Source: Rostratula benghalensis (lineage: Eukaryota; Chordata; Aves; Charadriiformes; Rostratulidae). From it: 64,000 nucleotides of DNA. Made by a program: the position numbers and the translations under genes. This document shows, one piece after another, positions 51,741 to 63,600 of this stretch. The number at the start of each line of letters is the position of its first letter. Position 1 is the first letter of the stretch. The notes beneath the pieces were generated by a model, which made no database searches, was not told the DNA's origin, and saw only the letters and a list, made by a program, of their open reading frames with translations. The stretch is taken from the NCBI GenBank assembly GCA_013399305.1, contig VXAI01000273.1, positions 353,526-417,525 of the forward strand, read 5' to 3'.

Positions 51741-52764
51741 AGATTTTATTTTGGAAAAATGTAAAAACTATTTTGTCCAAATAAAATATCTGTTAGCATT
51801 TTAAAAAGTCAAAGATTAATTAATTATCAAGGATAGGATTTTGCTCAATCAGGGTTAATAGCTGACCTCTTCAGAAATGGACTCTCTAATACCCTGTGAC
51901 AGTTGAACTCTGAATCTTGTATCTCATCTAAAAGATCCAATGGTTGGACAAATAATCTGACACCTAACTACTGAAAAGTATCCAAACAACATATTCCATT
52001 TTCTATTCAGTTTTCTTCCCCATGGTAAATTGGTCACCTGCTTTCAGTTAATGTCAAGACATTGTCAGTGCTTGCTACAGTTTAGGTGTCTACATAGACA
52101 GAAATGGATTTAGCAACGGGGCAGTGATGATAGCATAAATTAAAATGTATAGTGAAATATCCGCTCCGCCATGGATTGGACTTGTTGCCCTGGATTTGGG
52201 AGGCTTTTTGCAAGAAAAAAAAAATCAATGCTGTATTAAAATTATGATTGAATCTTTGATCAAGGCTGCATCTAACTTACCATTCTTCTGGCAAGCTACT
52301 GAAAATGTGATAGCAAGGCAAGTCTGACATTAACCAAATCCCTTCAACATACTTTAGCCCTGTAAGCCAGGGATCTTTCATGATGGTAGTAATATGTTAA
52401 AATAGCTTTTCCATTTAGTCTGGTAAATTTTTCCATACTGTTTTCTTTCTGAGAAATGAATCTGTAATAGAAATGTTCAGCCTCTGTTACTCTGCAGCCA
52501 ACTTCCAATTGACATCTTTGCTTGCAGCAACTTCTGTTTAAAAATATATTGAGCTGTAGAGTGCTACTTCAGTGAAGATAAACTGTGTGTGGCAGGTGAC
52601 CTACAACTTTTATGCTACAGGACTCAAGTATGTTGACAGAGGTTAAAATGCTAGGTGATCTTAGCTTTACCATCCATTTTTCCAAAAACCAGGGTAAGTA
52701 AGACTGGGCAGAAATCTGAGTTTCTGTGGCTAGGTTTCTGCCAGTGTCTCACTGGTGATCAAGT

Positions 52765-52804
52765 GAGATCTCTGTCACAAGAGATACAAGAGATCTCTGT
52801 CACA
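52765..52804 (+). repeat. 15-bp perfect direct repeat, period 25
   Basis: GAGATCTCTGTCACA occurs at 52765-52779 and again at 52790-52804, with a third partial AGAGATAC between. The word includes the 8-bp palindrome GAGATCTC. This is a local tandem duplication, fairly recent because the copies are identical. Confidence 0.85.
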
Positions 52805-53533
52805 GTACTGGAAAAACTGGGGTTTCTGAATCTTGTCTGAGTACCTGGGTTACTGGGCCATTCTCTACTGGAATATTTTATTGAATAGATTTGGCAGAGA
52901 ACAATGTAGGTGTGTGTGAAAAGTGAACAGGGTGATAGCGATTAGGATACAAACAAGGAAAATAAATTACCTAAATTATGGTGTCAGTGACGAACGGGAG
53001 GCATAAATAGTGAATGTAGGAAAAAGAATGTCCAGAAGTGATAGTTTTTACAGTGGATATGTAGATTACATACAGCAGAAGTTATGTTAAGAATCAACTA
53101 TTAGATTTCCGTGGGCTGGAAGGTTTTTTACAAGGGTAGATTAAATTTAAATATGTATTAATCTCATTCCCACCATCATATAAAATACTTTGATAGATAA
53201 CAGTTACGTAAATCCTTATTTTTTAACTTACTTTTTTTAACATTTGATCATCAAATAGATCTACTTTTCTTCAGTCCAAAGGTCAGAGTTAAAATACAGA
53301 TAACCACTTGCAGTCAGGCCTGGGTTCTTAAAAGACCTCACTTTGCATTGCTAAGTGACTGATGAAGCTGCATTCAATGAAACTGAGCATAGACATAATC
53401 TGAAACCTGGATGTAAATGTTTTGTTTGGATTCTGTATTTTTCTCCTGTACCATTGCAGGAGAAGGACATATGCTATGAAAGCCTGTGGTCTCCAGTAAC
53501 ACTGCTCGGCTGCTAAAACCAATTATAGGGAAT

Positions 53534-53548
53534 GGTTGCTGGGCAATC
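53534..53548. promoter_or_regulatory. RFX X-box-like site (inverted orientation)
   Basis: GGTTGCTGGGCAATC read in complement is GATTGCCCAGCAACC, close to an RFX X-box with a short spacer (RTTGCC-C-AGCAAC). It lies in a locally balanced stretch next to CCAATTATA (53518-53526). Speculative. Confidence 0.35.
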
Positions 53549-54677
53549 AGGCGTCAAGTAAACTGAGATCCCTTAGCTTTCCCATACTTATCTTGATTAA
53601 TGATTTAGCTAGTCATAAAATACAGTGTATTTGTAATTTAGATAGAATACTTAATGTTTTTCAGGGGAAATAAAAAATGTATCTCATCTGTACCAGCCTT
53701 TCTTCTGGATGAAATAGGATGTAATTAATATTATAAATAAAATTAAATTGATATAAATCTCTAGTATGTTTTAATGGCAAAAGCTTTTATATTTACCATG
53801 ACAGTTAATACAGAAAGTATCAAACTTGTCATCATTTGCAGTTCTTTCAGGTGACTCTTTATGATTTTTATTATTTTTTTTGCAAAAACAAGTTACCTGC
53901 TTCTCAATTACTTGTTTTCAGCAATAGCAAGGTCTGATCCAACTTCGATTAGCATTCACAGAATGCTTTCCATGTGCTCGTGCAGCACAAAGATTGGGGT
54001 CCAAATGCTATTCAAAAAAGCCAAACTGTAATGTTATAGAAAATATTAATCTGATTTCTTTTCTTCTTTGGTTTAGTCACACACTAAGTATTTTGATTTA
54101 TGGAACAGTTTCTTTCAAACTGAGCAAAGACATTCTTTCAAAATAAAATGTAATATACCAAGGTAATACCTTTGGTATTCCATCTGAACAAATGGAAAAG
54201 GCATAGCCAAAACTGTCCTTACCAAGTTCCATAAATACACTACAGGATATAAGAATGCTAACCACATACATGAGACACAAAATTGCCTTCAAAGTGTCCA
54301 TGTAAATTTTCCACAAAAATATGAAAGTGACATTCATTCACAATGTCAGAAGAATATTATTTTTATGCTTTGGCTCTACAGGCTTAACACATGCACTAAC
54401 TTCTTTATGATTTGTTCTATCTTAGGGCTATTTTCAGTGTAATCTTTTTATGGGGCTATATTATGTATAAAAATACAGTTTTCCTGACATAAAACATATG
54501 TTCATAGGACCATAAAAATGCTCCTTCTTTTGGGTGCTCAGTACCATTAGTAACGTCAAAATTATTAAAAGACAAAACATTTTATTTCGAAGTTGGGAAA
54601 AGAGTTTCAAGATTACCTCTTGTTTTAAGTTATTCATTCTTCTTAGAGACCTAGAGCAAAGTTTAGCTGGTGCTTAG

Positions 54678-54691
54678 CTTAGCTAGCTAAG
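54678..54691. repeat. 14-bp perfect palindrome
   Basis: CTTAGCTAGCTAAG is its own reverse complement. It sits in a patch of reiterated TTAGCT/TAGC words (54662-54698), so it likely arose by local slippage. Confidence 0.8.
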
Positions 54692-55260
54692 TTTAACTGG
54701 ATGCATTCATACTATTGCAAGAATGCTACCCCTACATAATGAAAACAGATACAAGTGTGTGTGTACATATACACTCTTTTTACAACCTTCAAGAAAAAAA
54801 GGAAGATTGACTACTTTCAGTAGTTCATTTCCAGGTCTCTTGTAAACTTATGAGAATTTACTGTTTATTTATCTATTTCAGACATTTTGCAAACACATTT
54901 TAAGACAAAGTCTTTCTTGTGAAATAATTGCAACTGAAGAAGACAATAAGCTGAAGAAAAATGAGAAATGGAAAATTACAAAAAAAGTAGGCAAGGATTT
55001 CAATATGCTTCTTAATAATTTTTTTGCAGTTAAGTACTAAAATGTTATAAACCCTTAGTGATTAATTCATTCTATCCTATACAGAGGACAGGCATTTACT
55101 GAACATCTTTAAAAACTTGTATTTTGTCTATTGAGCATATAACAAGCTTTAGAACAGGTAGTAGTAGAACTACTGGATAGCTTTCAGGCAGATAGTAGTC
55201 GCACTGAATTTGAAGATTTGTGAAGAGCAATTCCTTTTTTGCAAGAGATTAAGACTGAAT

Positions 55261-55309
55261 TTTGATTTTGTATAGTATTTTTGATTTTGTATGCCTTTGA
55301 TTTTGTATG
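55261..55309 (+). repeat. Three-copy minisatellite-like repeat
   Basis: TTTGATTTTGTAT recurs three times (about 55261, 55280 and 55297) with 17-19 base spacing. It is a small tandem duplication. Confidence 0.85.
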
Positions 55310-55590
55310 GCACTGAGGACCAGAAGAAAAGAAAAACACATCTTACTGTTATAGTTGCCCCATAATTTTAGGCAAGAATTTTTTCATCTGATGAGCATCA
55401 AATGAAATGCACTACTAGCTTAGGAATCAAATTAATCTTATTTTGCATATTTTCATGTTTCTCTGTTATTAACCAAAGCAGTTGGCCGAGATTGTTTGAG
55501 CAAAAATCAGGAATGAAGTCAGGAGTTTCTGAGTAATCTTGTTTTATTGATAACAAGATGACATAGCATTGTCTTTAAATCTGCTTTCTG

Positions 55591-55634
55591 GGAGAAAAGA
55601 AAAAGAAAAAAATGAAAAAAAAAAAAAAAGAAAC
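55591..55634 (+). repeat. A-rich polypurine patch
   Basis: GA-interrupted A runs ending in a 15-A run, then GAAAC. The upstream 84-codon open frame through this patch (55569-55823) is Lys-rich only because of it. Confidence 0.85.
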
Positions 55635-56009
55635 TATGCCTCCTTTAAAAATAAATTGGTTTTGGTTTGCATCAAACACCTGAATTCTCTGCTTGTTTCA
55701 CCTCCTGAAGCACCTTATCAAGACCACTCGTATATCTACCTGCTTATACTTAAAAGGGGAGTGTTATTTAATGACCTTTTAATGAATACTTTATTCAAAG
55801 AACATGATCTAAGAAACAGATAACAAAAGCTGTGCCGGCCTATGTCAGAGTTAAGGATTGTGGACTTATCTTCAAGAGATTGCAGAGAAAATTTATTCTG
55901 CTTTTGCTTTTGAGTTAAAGCGGACCAGCTGTAGAACCTGTTTCATCCTATTTTAATGATTGTTCCATTCCATTGCCTAGAAATAAGACTTTGCCATTCT
56001 ATTTGGCAT

Positions 56010-56290
56010 TAGGGGGCTTTTCCTGTCAGCTGGATGATCTGCCTCTCCCTCTGCTACTTCATAGCTAGCTAGATGGGATTCATGACCTCAGAGATCCTAC
56101 CCCATTCCTGCCACAAGCGTGTGAGTCTCTCAGTGCGAGTCCCTCTGTCACTGGAATAATCTGACCTTAATGACACTTTCATTGGCATCTTGCATAAAAG
56201 ATAGTTCCCAGAACAGGGAATGACTGCAGGCAGAAGTACTGGTAGCCTCTCCTCCCAACAGCTGAGGTTTTTGCAAGAGCCAGCAGTTGT
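56010..56290. other. GC-balanced stretch, possible conserved block
   Basis: About 280 bp richer in C and G than its surroundings, with CTGATGATC-like and GCTAGCTAGAT words and a weak CTCF-like TTAGGGGGC (56008-56016). Two overlapping minus-strand open frames (56069-56363) have no recognisable product. It could be a conserved noncoding block or an old repeat. Confidence 0.25.
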
Positions 56291-56395
56291 ATAACTTTTT
56301 CCAGTTTTGTTTGTCAATGTGCATTATCAAATATGGGAATTTACTAAAAGAAATTTTAAGCAAAAAGGGAGGCAGGTTGGTTTTTAAAGTGGTTT

Positions 56396-56428
56396 GTTGG
56401 GTTTTTTTGTTTTGTTTTTTTGTTTTTT
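56396..56428 (+). repeat. T-rich (TTTTG)n low-complexity patch
   Basis: T runs separated by single G over about 33 bases. This is simple-sequence DNA. Confidence 0.85.
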
Positions 56429-57625
56429 ACATAGAGTTCAACATAGTAAAAATGATAAATATTTATCATATAGTTTGAATTTTATTTTTACAATAACATT
56501 TTATAAAAAGAGAGAAAGTATACCATAAATTAAACTCCTACATATGCAGTACTGAAATTATGTGCTTATAGAGCTTTCATCTAGTTTATGTCTTTTTAAA
56601 CATCTTGAAATTCTGCAAATAAAACAACATCCTTTAACAAGAATTAAATCATAACAGGCAAAGAAAAACTTTAAATAGTACCCTTCATGTTCATATTCTT
56701 AAAGAAATGGTATCTGAAACTGGTTTCTCACACATAAGGAATTTTCTGCACCCTGGAGTGTCAAAATGTAATAACTAAAATAATGATTTGATTTTATACA
56801 CAGGCCAGTAAATAAGCTTTAGCTGTATTTCTGCTGTGTTCTCAAATTTCCTGTTAGCTCTTTTGATTATGTCCATCTTTTTTGCTCATTTGTTATACTT
56901 GAAGTGAAGAAAAAGCAAATGAAACCAAATCCTTTCCTAGAGCTGAAGCTAGTATTATTATTCTTGTCTGTCACTCAATGTGAGAAATGAGTAACTTCCT
57001 TCTACCATTAAAGGGATTTTCAACTAATTGCTTGGCAGAAATTTATGGACAGGGTGAAAGCCACAAGCTAGCTTTGTGTCATACAGGTTCAATGTTTCCT
57101 GGAAAAATAGTGAGAATACTGCCAAAAAGGCAAATATAAACTTAATTTTGTGATATTGTTTTTTTGCTATATTTATAAAACCCCATATTTTAATACATGT
57201 ACACCAAAAATTCTAAATTGGACAAAATAATACTGACATTTTTACTAGCAACAGGGAGACAGTATTATCATTTCTGATGTTCTGTATTTTATTTTACAAA
57301 CTAGATGAGCATTTCATGCACTTAAATAATGTTTCTGTCTCCTTTTAATGAGACAGATATCTTAATTTCATTATCCTTTGTGTAGTTTCCAGTTCCTTTC
57401 ATTTTTATTACTTTCTTCTTAGAACAAAATTAAAAAATAACTTTATGAAGTAACCTAACTAGCTGATAGACTTCAGTTTCATTCCATTCGCTTCGTTTGG
57501 GGTTTTGTGCAATTGAATCAATCTGTTTTCTTTGTTCAACTTTCTGTGCAAGTTTTCTCACAAGACAAATGTTTCAATATAATCCTATAAGAGTAGTTCT
57601 CTTGTTCACCTTTAAGGAAAACAAA

Positions 57626-57640
57626 TCAGTAGGGGGCAGA
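57626..57640 (+). promoter_or_regulatory. CTCF-like core motif
   Basis: TCAGTAGGGGGCAGA matches the CTCF core (CCASYAGRKGGCRS) at all but the first position and the less constrained edge. A CTCF site in this intron could bear on how enhancers here are directed to PAX6 rather than to ELP4. Binding is not shown. Confidence 0.4.
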
Positions 57641-58962
57641 TCCAGAAAATTCTAGCTGTCAGTTCATCCTCCTAATAAAACTTCTTCAGACCCTCAACCT
57701 CTTCCTGTGTCTGGTTGTCATAAAATACAGGGTATTCTTTCTGCTGGTCTAACCTCAAGTCTGCAGGTAGAATCTAGATGGAGAAAAAAGGCATGAAATG
57801 TCCAAAAACCTTAAGAGACATTCATCAGTGAGATAGATCAATAAGGCTCTTCCTGTTGCTTGATAAAAAAGATACAACTGCTCTGCCAGTCACATTCTTC
57901 AGCAATCTGCAGTGAGTAAAGGCCTAGAAATCTGTCTCCCCAAGTAACTCCAGTTGTATAGAGAAGTGTTGTTTGGTTTGCGTTTCTATTTCATCCCCAA
58001 ATAAATGTCATATGAAAGAACCACATGAAAAACAAATGATAATTCTTTCCATTCTAATAGCTTGTTTTCTCTTTGACAAAGACTGACAAGTGTGTGGAAA
58101 ACAAATCTGAGTGATTACATGTAGAGGAAGAAATACCACAGGGATAAAAGGTACCTAAAGGGAGATATTGAAAGATTCATATCTTACAAAATATTTTAAT
58201 GTGGGTAAGGATAAAAAAGAGTGAAGGATAGTACAGGAAATTCTATTTTGTGTTCAAAAGTGTATTTTCAGCCTCCAGGCTAAGATACTCTGTCCTGTAG
58301 ATGGGGGTTTTATCTTACTGGTTCAGGCTATAAAGTGTGACAGTGTGTCCTTTTTGGCCAAAAGAGGCAAAATGAGGTTATTTCCTTCTTAGTGTTCTTA
58401 GGATATCTTTTTATCAGAAAATGTGTTTTCTGGATTTAGTATCAATTTTTGTCATAAAATATGGAAAGGTACAGGTGCCATTTTGATGATGGAGACCCAG
58501 CAAACCAGCCCATGGTACTATGTGCCAATCCATAGAGCAGAGACTTGGAAGAAAAGATCATTGTCAATTTGTTTAAAAGTGAAGAACAACGTTCTCCCTC
58601 AGCAAATACCTCTTGATATGTTAAACAGACCTTGAGGTCCCAACATGCCACTGTCATCCCCGAGCGTAGCTCCTCATCTTGTAGATCTCCTTGAGTGTAG
58701 TCAGTGGCTTTCTTCTGAAATCAATGAACATTTCCAGTCCAAAGTTTTTAAATCTGTAATGTCCGTGGCTGTTTTAAGTGATTGATACATACTAAAAATG
58801 GTAAAAGTGTAAAGGAGGAAGAAGTATAGCAGTCTCTGATTAGTAAGTCACTGACTTTGAAAATGCAAAGTAAGAGGAACATCTAAGTTGAAGGTTGCTG
58901 CATAATGCTTGCTGTTAATAGGAATATGGAAAATTTGCAATATATTTACTGTAGTGTTTTCC

Positions 58963-59010
58963 TTTTGACTTTTTTCTTCTGAGTTCATCTTCTTGACTTT
59001 TTTCTTTTGA
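58963..59010 (+). repeat. Pyrimidine-rich tandem duplication (~27-bp unit)
   Basis: TTGACTTTTTTCTTCTGA (from 58965) and TTGACTTTTTTCTTTTGA (from 58993) are near-identical, and a shorter TTTCTTCTGACTT follows. This is a local duplication. Confidence 0.8.
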
Positions 59011-59108
59011 TTTCTTCTGACTTATATATGAGTGTAGTTTGAAAATGAGAGGTTTAACCAAAATACAGTGTCAACACTTAAAAGAGTGAAATTTACTGTA
59101 CATTATTT

Positions 59109-59123
59109 GGGGGGGGGGGGGGG
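59109..59123 (+). repeat. Poly-G run (15 G)
   Basis: Fifteen consecutive G in otherwise AT-rich intron, followed by TTTATTAG. It is a rare homopolymer type, can form G-quadruplex structures and is prone to sequencing length error. Confidence 0.9.
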
Positions 59124-59423
59124 TTTATTAGCTAGGCAATAATTGAGTATTTTTTTTTAAATGGTTGGTTGCTTAGTGTCTTCTCCATAACTTGAAGTTA
59201 GCCACGTTTTCTGTAAGTTCTGCTACCCATAACACGCTGGAGAAAACTTTCTAAGGTTAGGAGCTCCAGCATTTGGCAGTGCATGCCCTACTTAGCAATG
59301 TCTCACTGTGTGTGTGATAAGATTGTTTTAGGCTCTTCATGACTCACTACTCACTTTTTCAAAGCTTCAGATCTTTATGTTATACCAAGAGGGAGGAAAA
59401 TTCCTACATAATTAACTCTGTGT

Positions 59424-59505
59424 ACTTTGATTAATAATTTTACTCATATACTAGGTGAAAAGTTCTGCTTGCTTTGATTAAGGATATAACCTATATACTA
59501 AGTGA
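59424..59505 (+). repeat. Diverged tandem duplication, 35-bp units 47 bp apart
   Basis: The unit beginning ACTTTGATTAA and ending ATACTAGGTGA (59424-59458) is repeated as GCTTTGATTAA to ATACTAAGTGA (59471-59505). Ends are best conserved and the middles differ. Both carry the TCF/LEF-like CTTTGATTAA (consensus CTTTGATS), so this is a pair of Wnt-effector-like sites. Confidence 0.7.
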
Positions 59506-60419
59506 TTTTTCCTTAGGTGCTATAGCTAGAGCAAAATATTTCCTTTTTCATGCCCATTTTGTTTAACTTCTATTAAGAAGGATATTCTTTTTCAGCAATT
59601 ATTCCATCTCTTACGTTTTCCATTCCTAGGAAGAAAGTACTGCATAATTCTGGAGTGAATACTCTGACTAGCATCACTTACATTACTAAAAATAGTAAAT
59701 TGGAATTTTTACCTGACTCAACTATTTAGCAAGAGTTCTGCCAAAGTTTATAAGGAAGTTCAGGGCTGGAATGCAAAGCAGGAAGCTGGGGGATGAACTG
59801 GATTTCTAATGCTGGTACTTAGTAGGAAGGTCAACTTTTTTTTAACCTACTATTCTATATAGTACCTGGCAGCTATTTTTAAAGTGACAGATTTTTGGCA
59901 ACTATCTGTTGTTTCTGAGGCTATAACATGTAATAGTAACAGAGAAGGAATGATTCTGTCAGAAGTAGGATCTTCTAACAAACTCAGATAAAATAAACAA
60001 GCTGTTTGCTTCAGTAAAAACTAGTTTAAATTCCAAAATCAGGCTTTCAGTTACTATGTAGTACTCATGAAAATATTCTTCTCTTTTGCTTTTTTTTATA
60101 ACCAAGTTGATATATTCTTGAATGGAGTCCAATCCTTCCAGCAAAGGTTTTTTCCCAGTATACTTTTGGGTGCAAGTTGTATTTTCCCTGAGTAACTCAT
60201 CTAGCTTACAATAATGAATGACTTTGTACCTTTAAAAATAGAAAAAGTAAGTCTTGGCATTACACACACAGCTTTCAGGATTGGAAAGAGAGTGCAAACA
60301 TGTGATGTAATTCTTACTATTTGGCTGAGCTGAACTACATATACATGTTAGGATGCATGGACCTTTATAATTTTAGATTTGCTTATAAAGTAGTAAATGA
60401 ATGCATCATCCAAACTGTA

Positions 60420-60690
60420 TTGTGCACTATAATTGTGCTGTGGTTAGTTCACATTAAGTTTCAATTAGACAAGAATGTGACAGGAGCGTTTAATTAGTCA
60501 ATAAATATCTGTCGCTGGAAGTTGACAACCTGGAAAGTAGACTGCTTTGGCGGTTGTTATCCAGCACAAGTTCTGTCAGGCAATATGTGTCATTAGATGT
60601 TGTGCAAGACCTCACCTTAAACTGGAACACTTCAGAGTAAATGATTTTAACTTCGATTCTCATTCTGCTGTTAACGATATGTTGACAAGA
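60420..60690. promoter_or_regulatory. Candidate conserved enhancer with homeodomain sites
   Basis: A 270-bp high-complexity block free of simple repeats. It contains TCAATTAGAC (60461-60470), TTTAATTAGTCAATAAATA (60489-60507, TAATTA at 60491), TTGACA (60532-60537) and later GTCATTAGATG (60589-60599). The flanking DNA is plain AT-rich intron. Homeodomain-dense blocks are typical of the PAX6 downstream enhancers. Conservation is unverified. Confidence 0.38.
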
Positions 60691-63600
60691 AGGGTGGAAT
60701 TTTTTAGTAAGAAAAAATAAATTTATAAAAGTCTTAAGTAACTAGCGGTCTGTGTTGTCATATTATGTAACATTTCAAACTGTCTTTTTTCCCCTACATG
60801 TGATGTGTGATATGCTTAAGATTTAATCACCCAAAGTTGTTAAGGAGAAATTAATTAAAAGTGTGCAATGATGTGTTTCTTAGAAATAACTGGTGTGATT
60901 AAAAATCCAATTTAATAACACAATGGCATAAAAAAGTTTTTCATTCATTTTCCTTATACTTGTTTTTTTAAATTACAAATACTGTTTTTTAAAACTACAT
61001 TGCATTCGTTTAGATAATTACATTTGCCTTCTGAAAAAAATATTAGTGCCCGCCTATTTTCCATCTTGCAAATACATAATTACAGTTATAAGAAATAAAG
61101 TTAGAAACACATGACCTCTTCAGAAGTAAGGATTTTAATAATGGATCTTGATTCTCTAATCTATGCTTTCTCAGTTCATAAGTTGTGGGAACTCCCCTAG
61201 GTAAAATTTTAAAAAATAAACATTGACTCTAACTGTCTTTTCCTTTTTTGTTTATATTTGTTGAAGAGCTACCCTGGTATCTGTTTAAAGACACATGCTA
61301 TAACAGTCGTATTTAATGTTGAAGTATATTGTCATTGTGCTTTGTGGTTTTTCAGTGATAAGTTATACTTGTGGGTTTGCTTTTTGGGATTTTTACATGA
61401 GTGGAGATGCCTTCACCTCATGGGCTTCGCATGCAATGTATTTTGCAAATGCACTTTCAAAGTGCTGATCTCTAGTGGGGATTTTTTTGTCCGTGTTGCC
61501 TTATTCTCCTTAGGTAAGCAGTCAGGTGACTTCAGGAACTGGACAACGTATGTTGTAGGACACCTTGGAGAGGTGCTGGTGATACTGAGGAGAAGCATGA
61601 CTCCTCTGGGGGTTAGGTGCACTCAGCTTTAATAAGTGCTAGAAAACATTTGTCTGGTTAGAGCTGTGTAAAGCCCAGGGCAGTAGTCCTCAGAGTCATC
61701 AATAACTGAAACGATGTACATCTCTGACTCTGCATCAAGTTTACTTGTTCTGGAATGGAAGGGAGAAAGGTAGCAGAGGAGGAAGAAGCAAAGCTGAAAT
61801 CTCCATCATTTATGGGGTTGCTCTGCCAATTAGGATTTTGAACATGCGTCTTTCAATGGTGTGATCTTTTTGTTCCCCTGATAGATAATGACAGAATAGG
61901 AACTTCGTCTTCTTCTCCTCATCAGACCCCTTATATAGAAGTTGAGCAAGAAAAGAGGCCAATAGGAAATAGCTGGCTGTTTTCCTCCCTTTGAAGGATA
62001 CTCTTAAGGAGGGTGTAGCATCAAGTGAGATGAGACAGCAATGCATTTATAAAGGGAGTGTCAGAGGACTAAGAAGAGGTTGGTGAATGGGAATGCACTG
62101 GAATGAAATCACTAAATACAGAATTTAGCATTACAGTGAGAAAGATGGAAAGTCATTGATGTTGTAGGTGAAAGCATTAACTTAGAGCTAGAGAAACTAT
62201 CATGACAAATAAGGAAAAACAGATAATTAGAAATATAGAACTGAGACCTAAACTAGTGTCAATGAAGTGCTTCTTGTGGAAGGTACATACAGAAGACTCA
62301 TTTCTTTTACATCTCTGAAGAAAATTGGGCAAATGTCATGCACCAGAACTCAAGGGAAAAACACATCAGTTATAATTTGTGCATGGAGGAGGTCCTTTCC
62401 TGCATTTATTCCTTCAGCTGGGTTAGTTCAGGAGACTGTTTCAAGACTTTTCTAGATTTCTGTTGCCATAGTAAAATCTAATTCTAGTTGCTAATGAAAC
62501 TGTCAGGCCAACTTCCTCGTAGAAAACACATTATCCCACAAATGAACATGAGATTTAACCCCCTGACAAGTAACACCGAGATATTTCTTTGGCCTTCCCT
62601 GCCCTTTGCTGAGTATGGATCAGAAGATCTGACAAAAGGAAAGGTATTCTCGCAGTAACAATCACTTCCACTCATGTTACAGAAAACTCAGAAGAGCAAT
62701 ACACCTACTTTCCCAGCAATAAGCTCTTTTAAAAAGACTCGTGCAATTTTCCTCAGGTTACTGACAATTCTAGTTGAATTAGTTAATATCCTGCCCATAT
62801 TTTTCCACATCCTTGTTCTTCTGCCAGTAAGAGACATTTCTACGTGTTGAAAGATTAAATGTTCCCTTGCCATGGTATACAACCACGTCTATCTGACTTG
62901 TTTAACTTGATGCCTAAATGTAAGCTGAAGCTATTAAAAGGAATTCCAATATAAGTGTTTTCCTGTTCATATTGTACAAGATTTTCCTCGTCTGGCAACA
63001 GGCATCTTTGGCAAGGATGAAAAAAGTGGTAAGTCACATTTGGCCAGTTTTTTATTATCTGAAATTCTTTCTCTTCCAAGAAGTTTGAATGCCTGCTACA
63101 CTGAAGCCTACGTAATTTGCCCTAAATCCTCATTTAATCTACCGTGCTGTAGAATTTACCTGGAAAGTGAAGTAACCCAAAACTTTTGTTCCCATCATTT
63201 TAACAACATTTGCTACTCGATTGGATTTAGATATATTTATTATTGTGTATTGCAAAGCACCCAGGTTTCTTAAGATGAAAGAAATGTCAGGTTCTCCATA
63301 TTTTATCTAGGCTATTCTGTAATTGTTTAACCCAATAAAGCATAGCTTGAATATATGGATAATCAATAGACACTCATCAGTGCTAGATCTCCCCTTCCTG
63401 CTGAGAACCCAGCAGAAGAGGTAGTGCAGAAGATTAAATGAAAGCTGACAAAGAAGTACATGAACCCAACCTCCAGATATTCCAAAGCAGTTGCTCCCTT
63501 GGATGGAAATGGTTCAGAGATGTGCTGAGCAGAAAGGGAGCTGAGCCTCTCAGTTTCACAGATTTTGTGGATCTTTGATATAGAAGAGCTTTTGTCCTAC

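Noticed and set aside
61258..61632. 124-codon open frame as a gene
   Set aside because: It begins with TTG, matches nothing known to me, and is overlapped by a 69-codon frame on the other strand, as expected from GC-balanced noncoding DNA.
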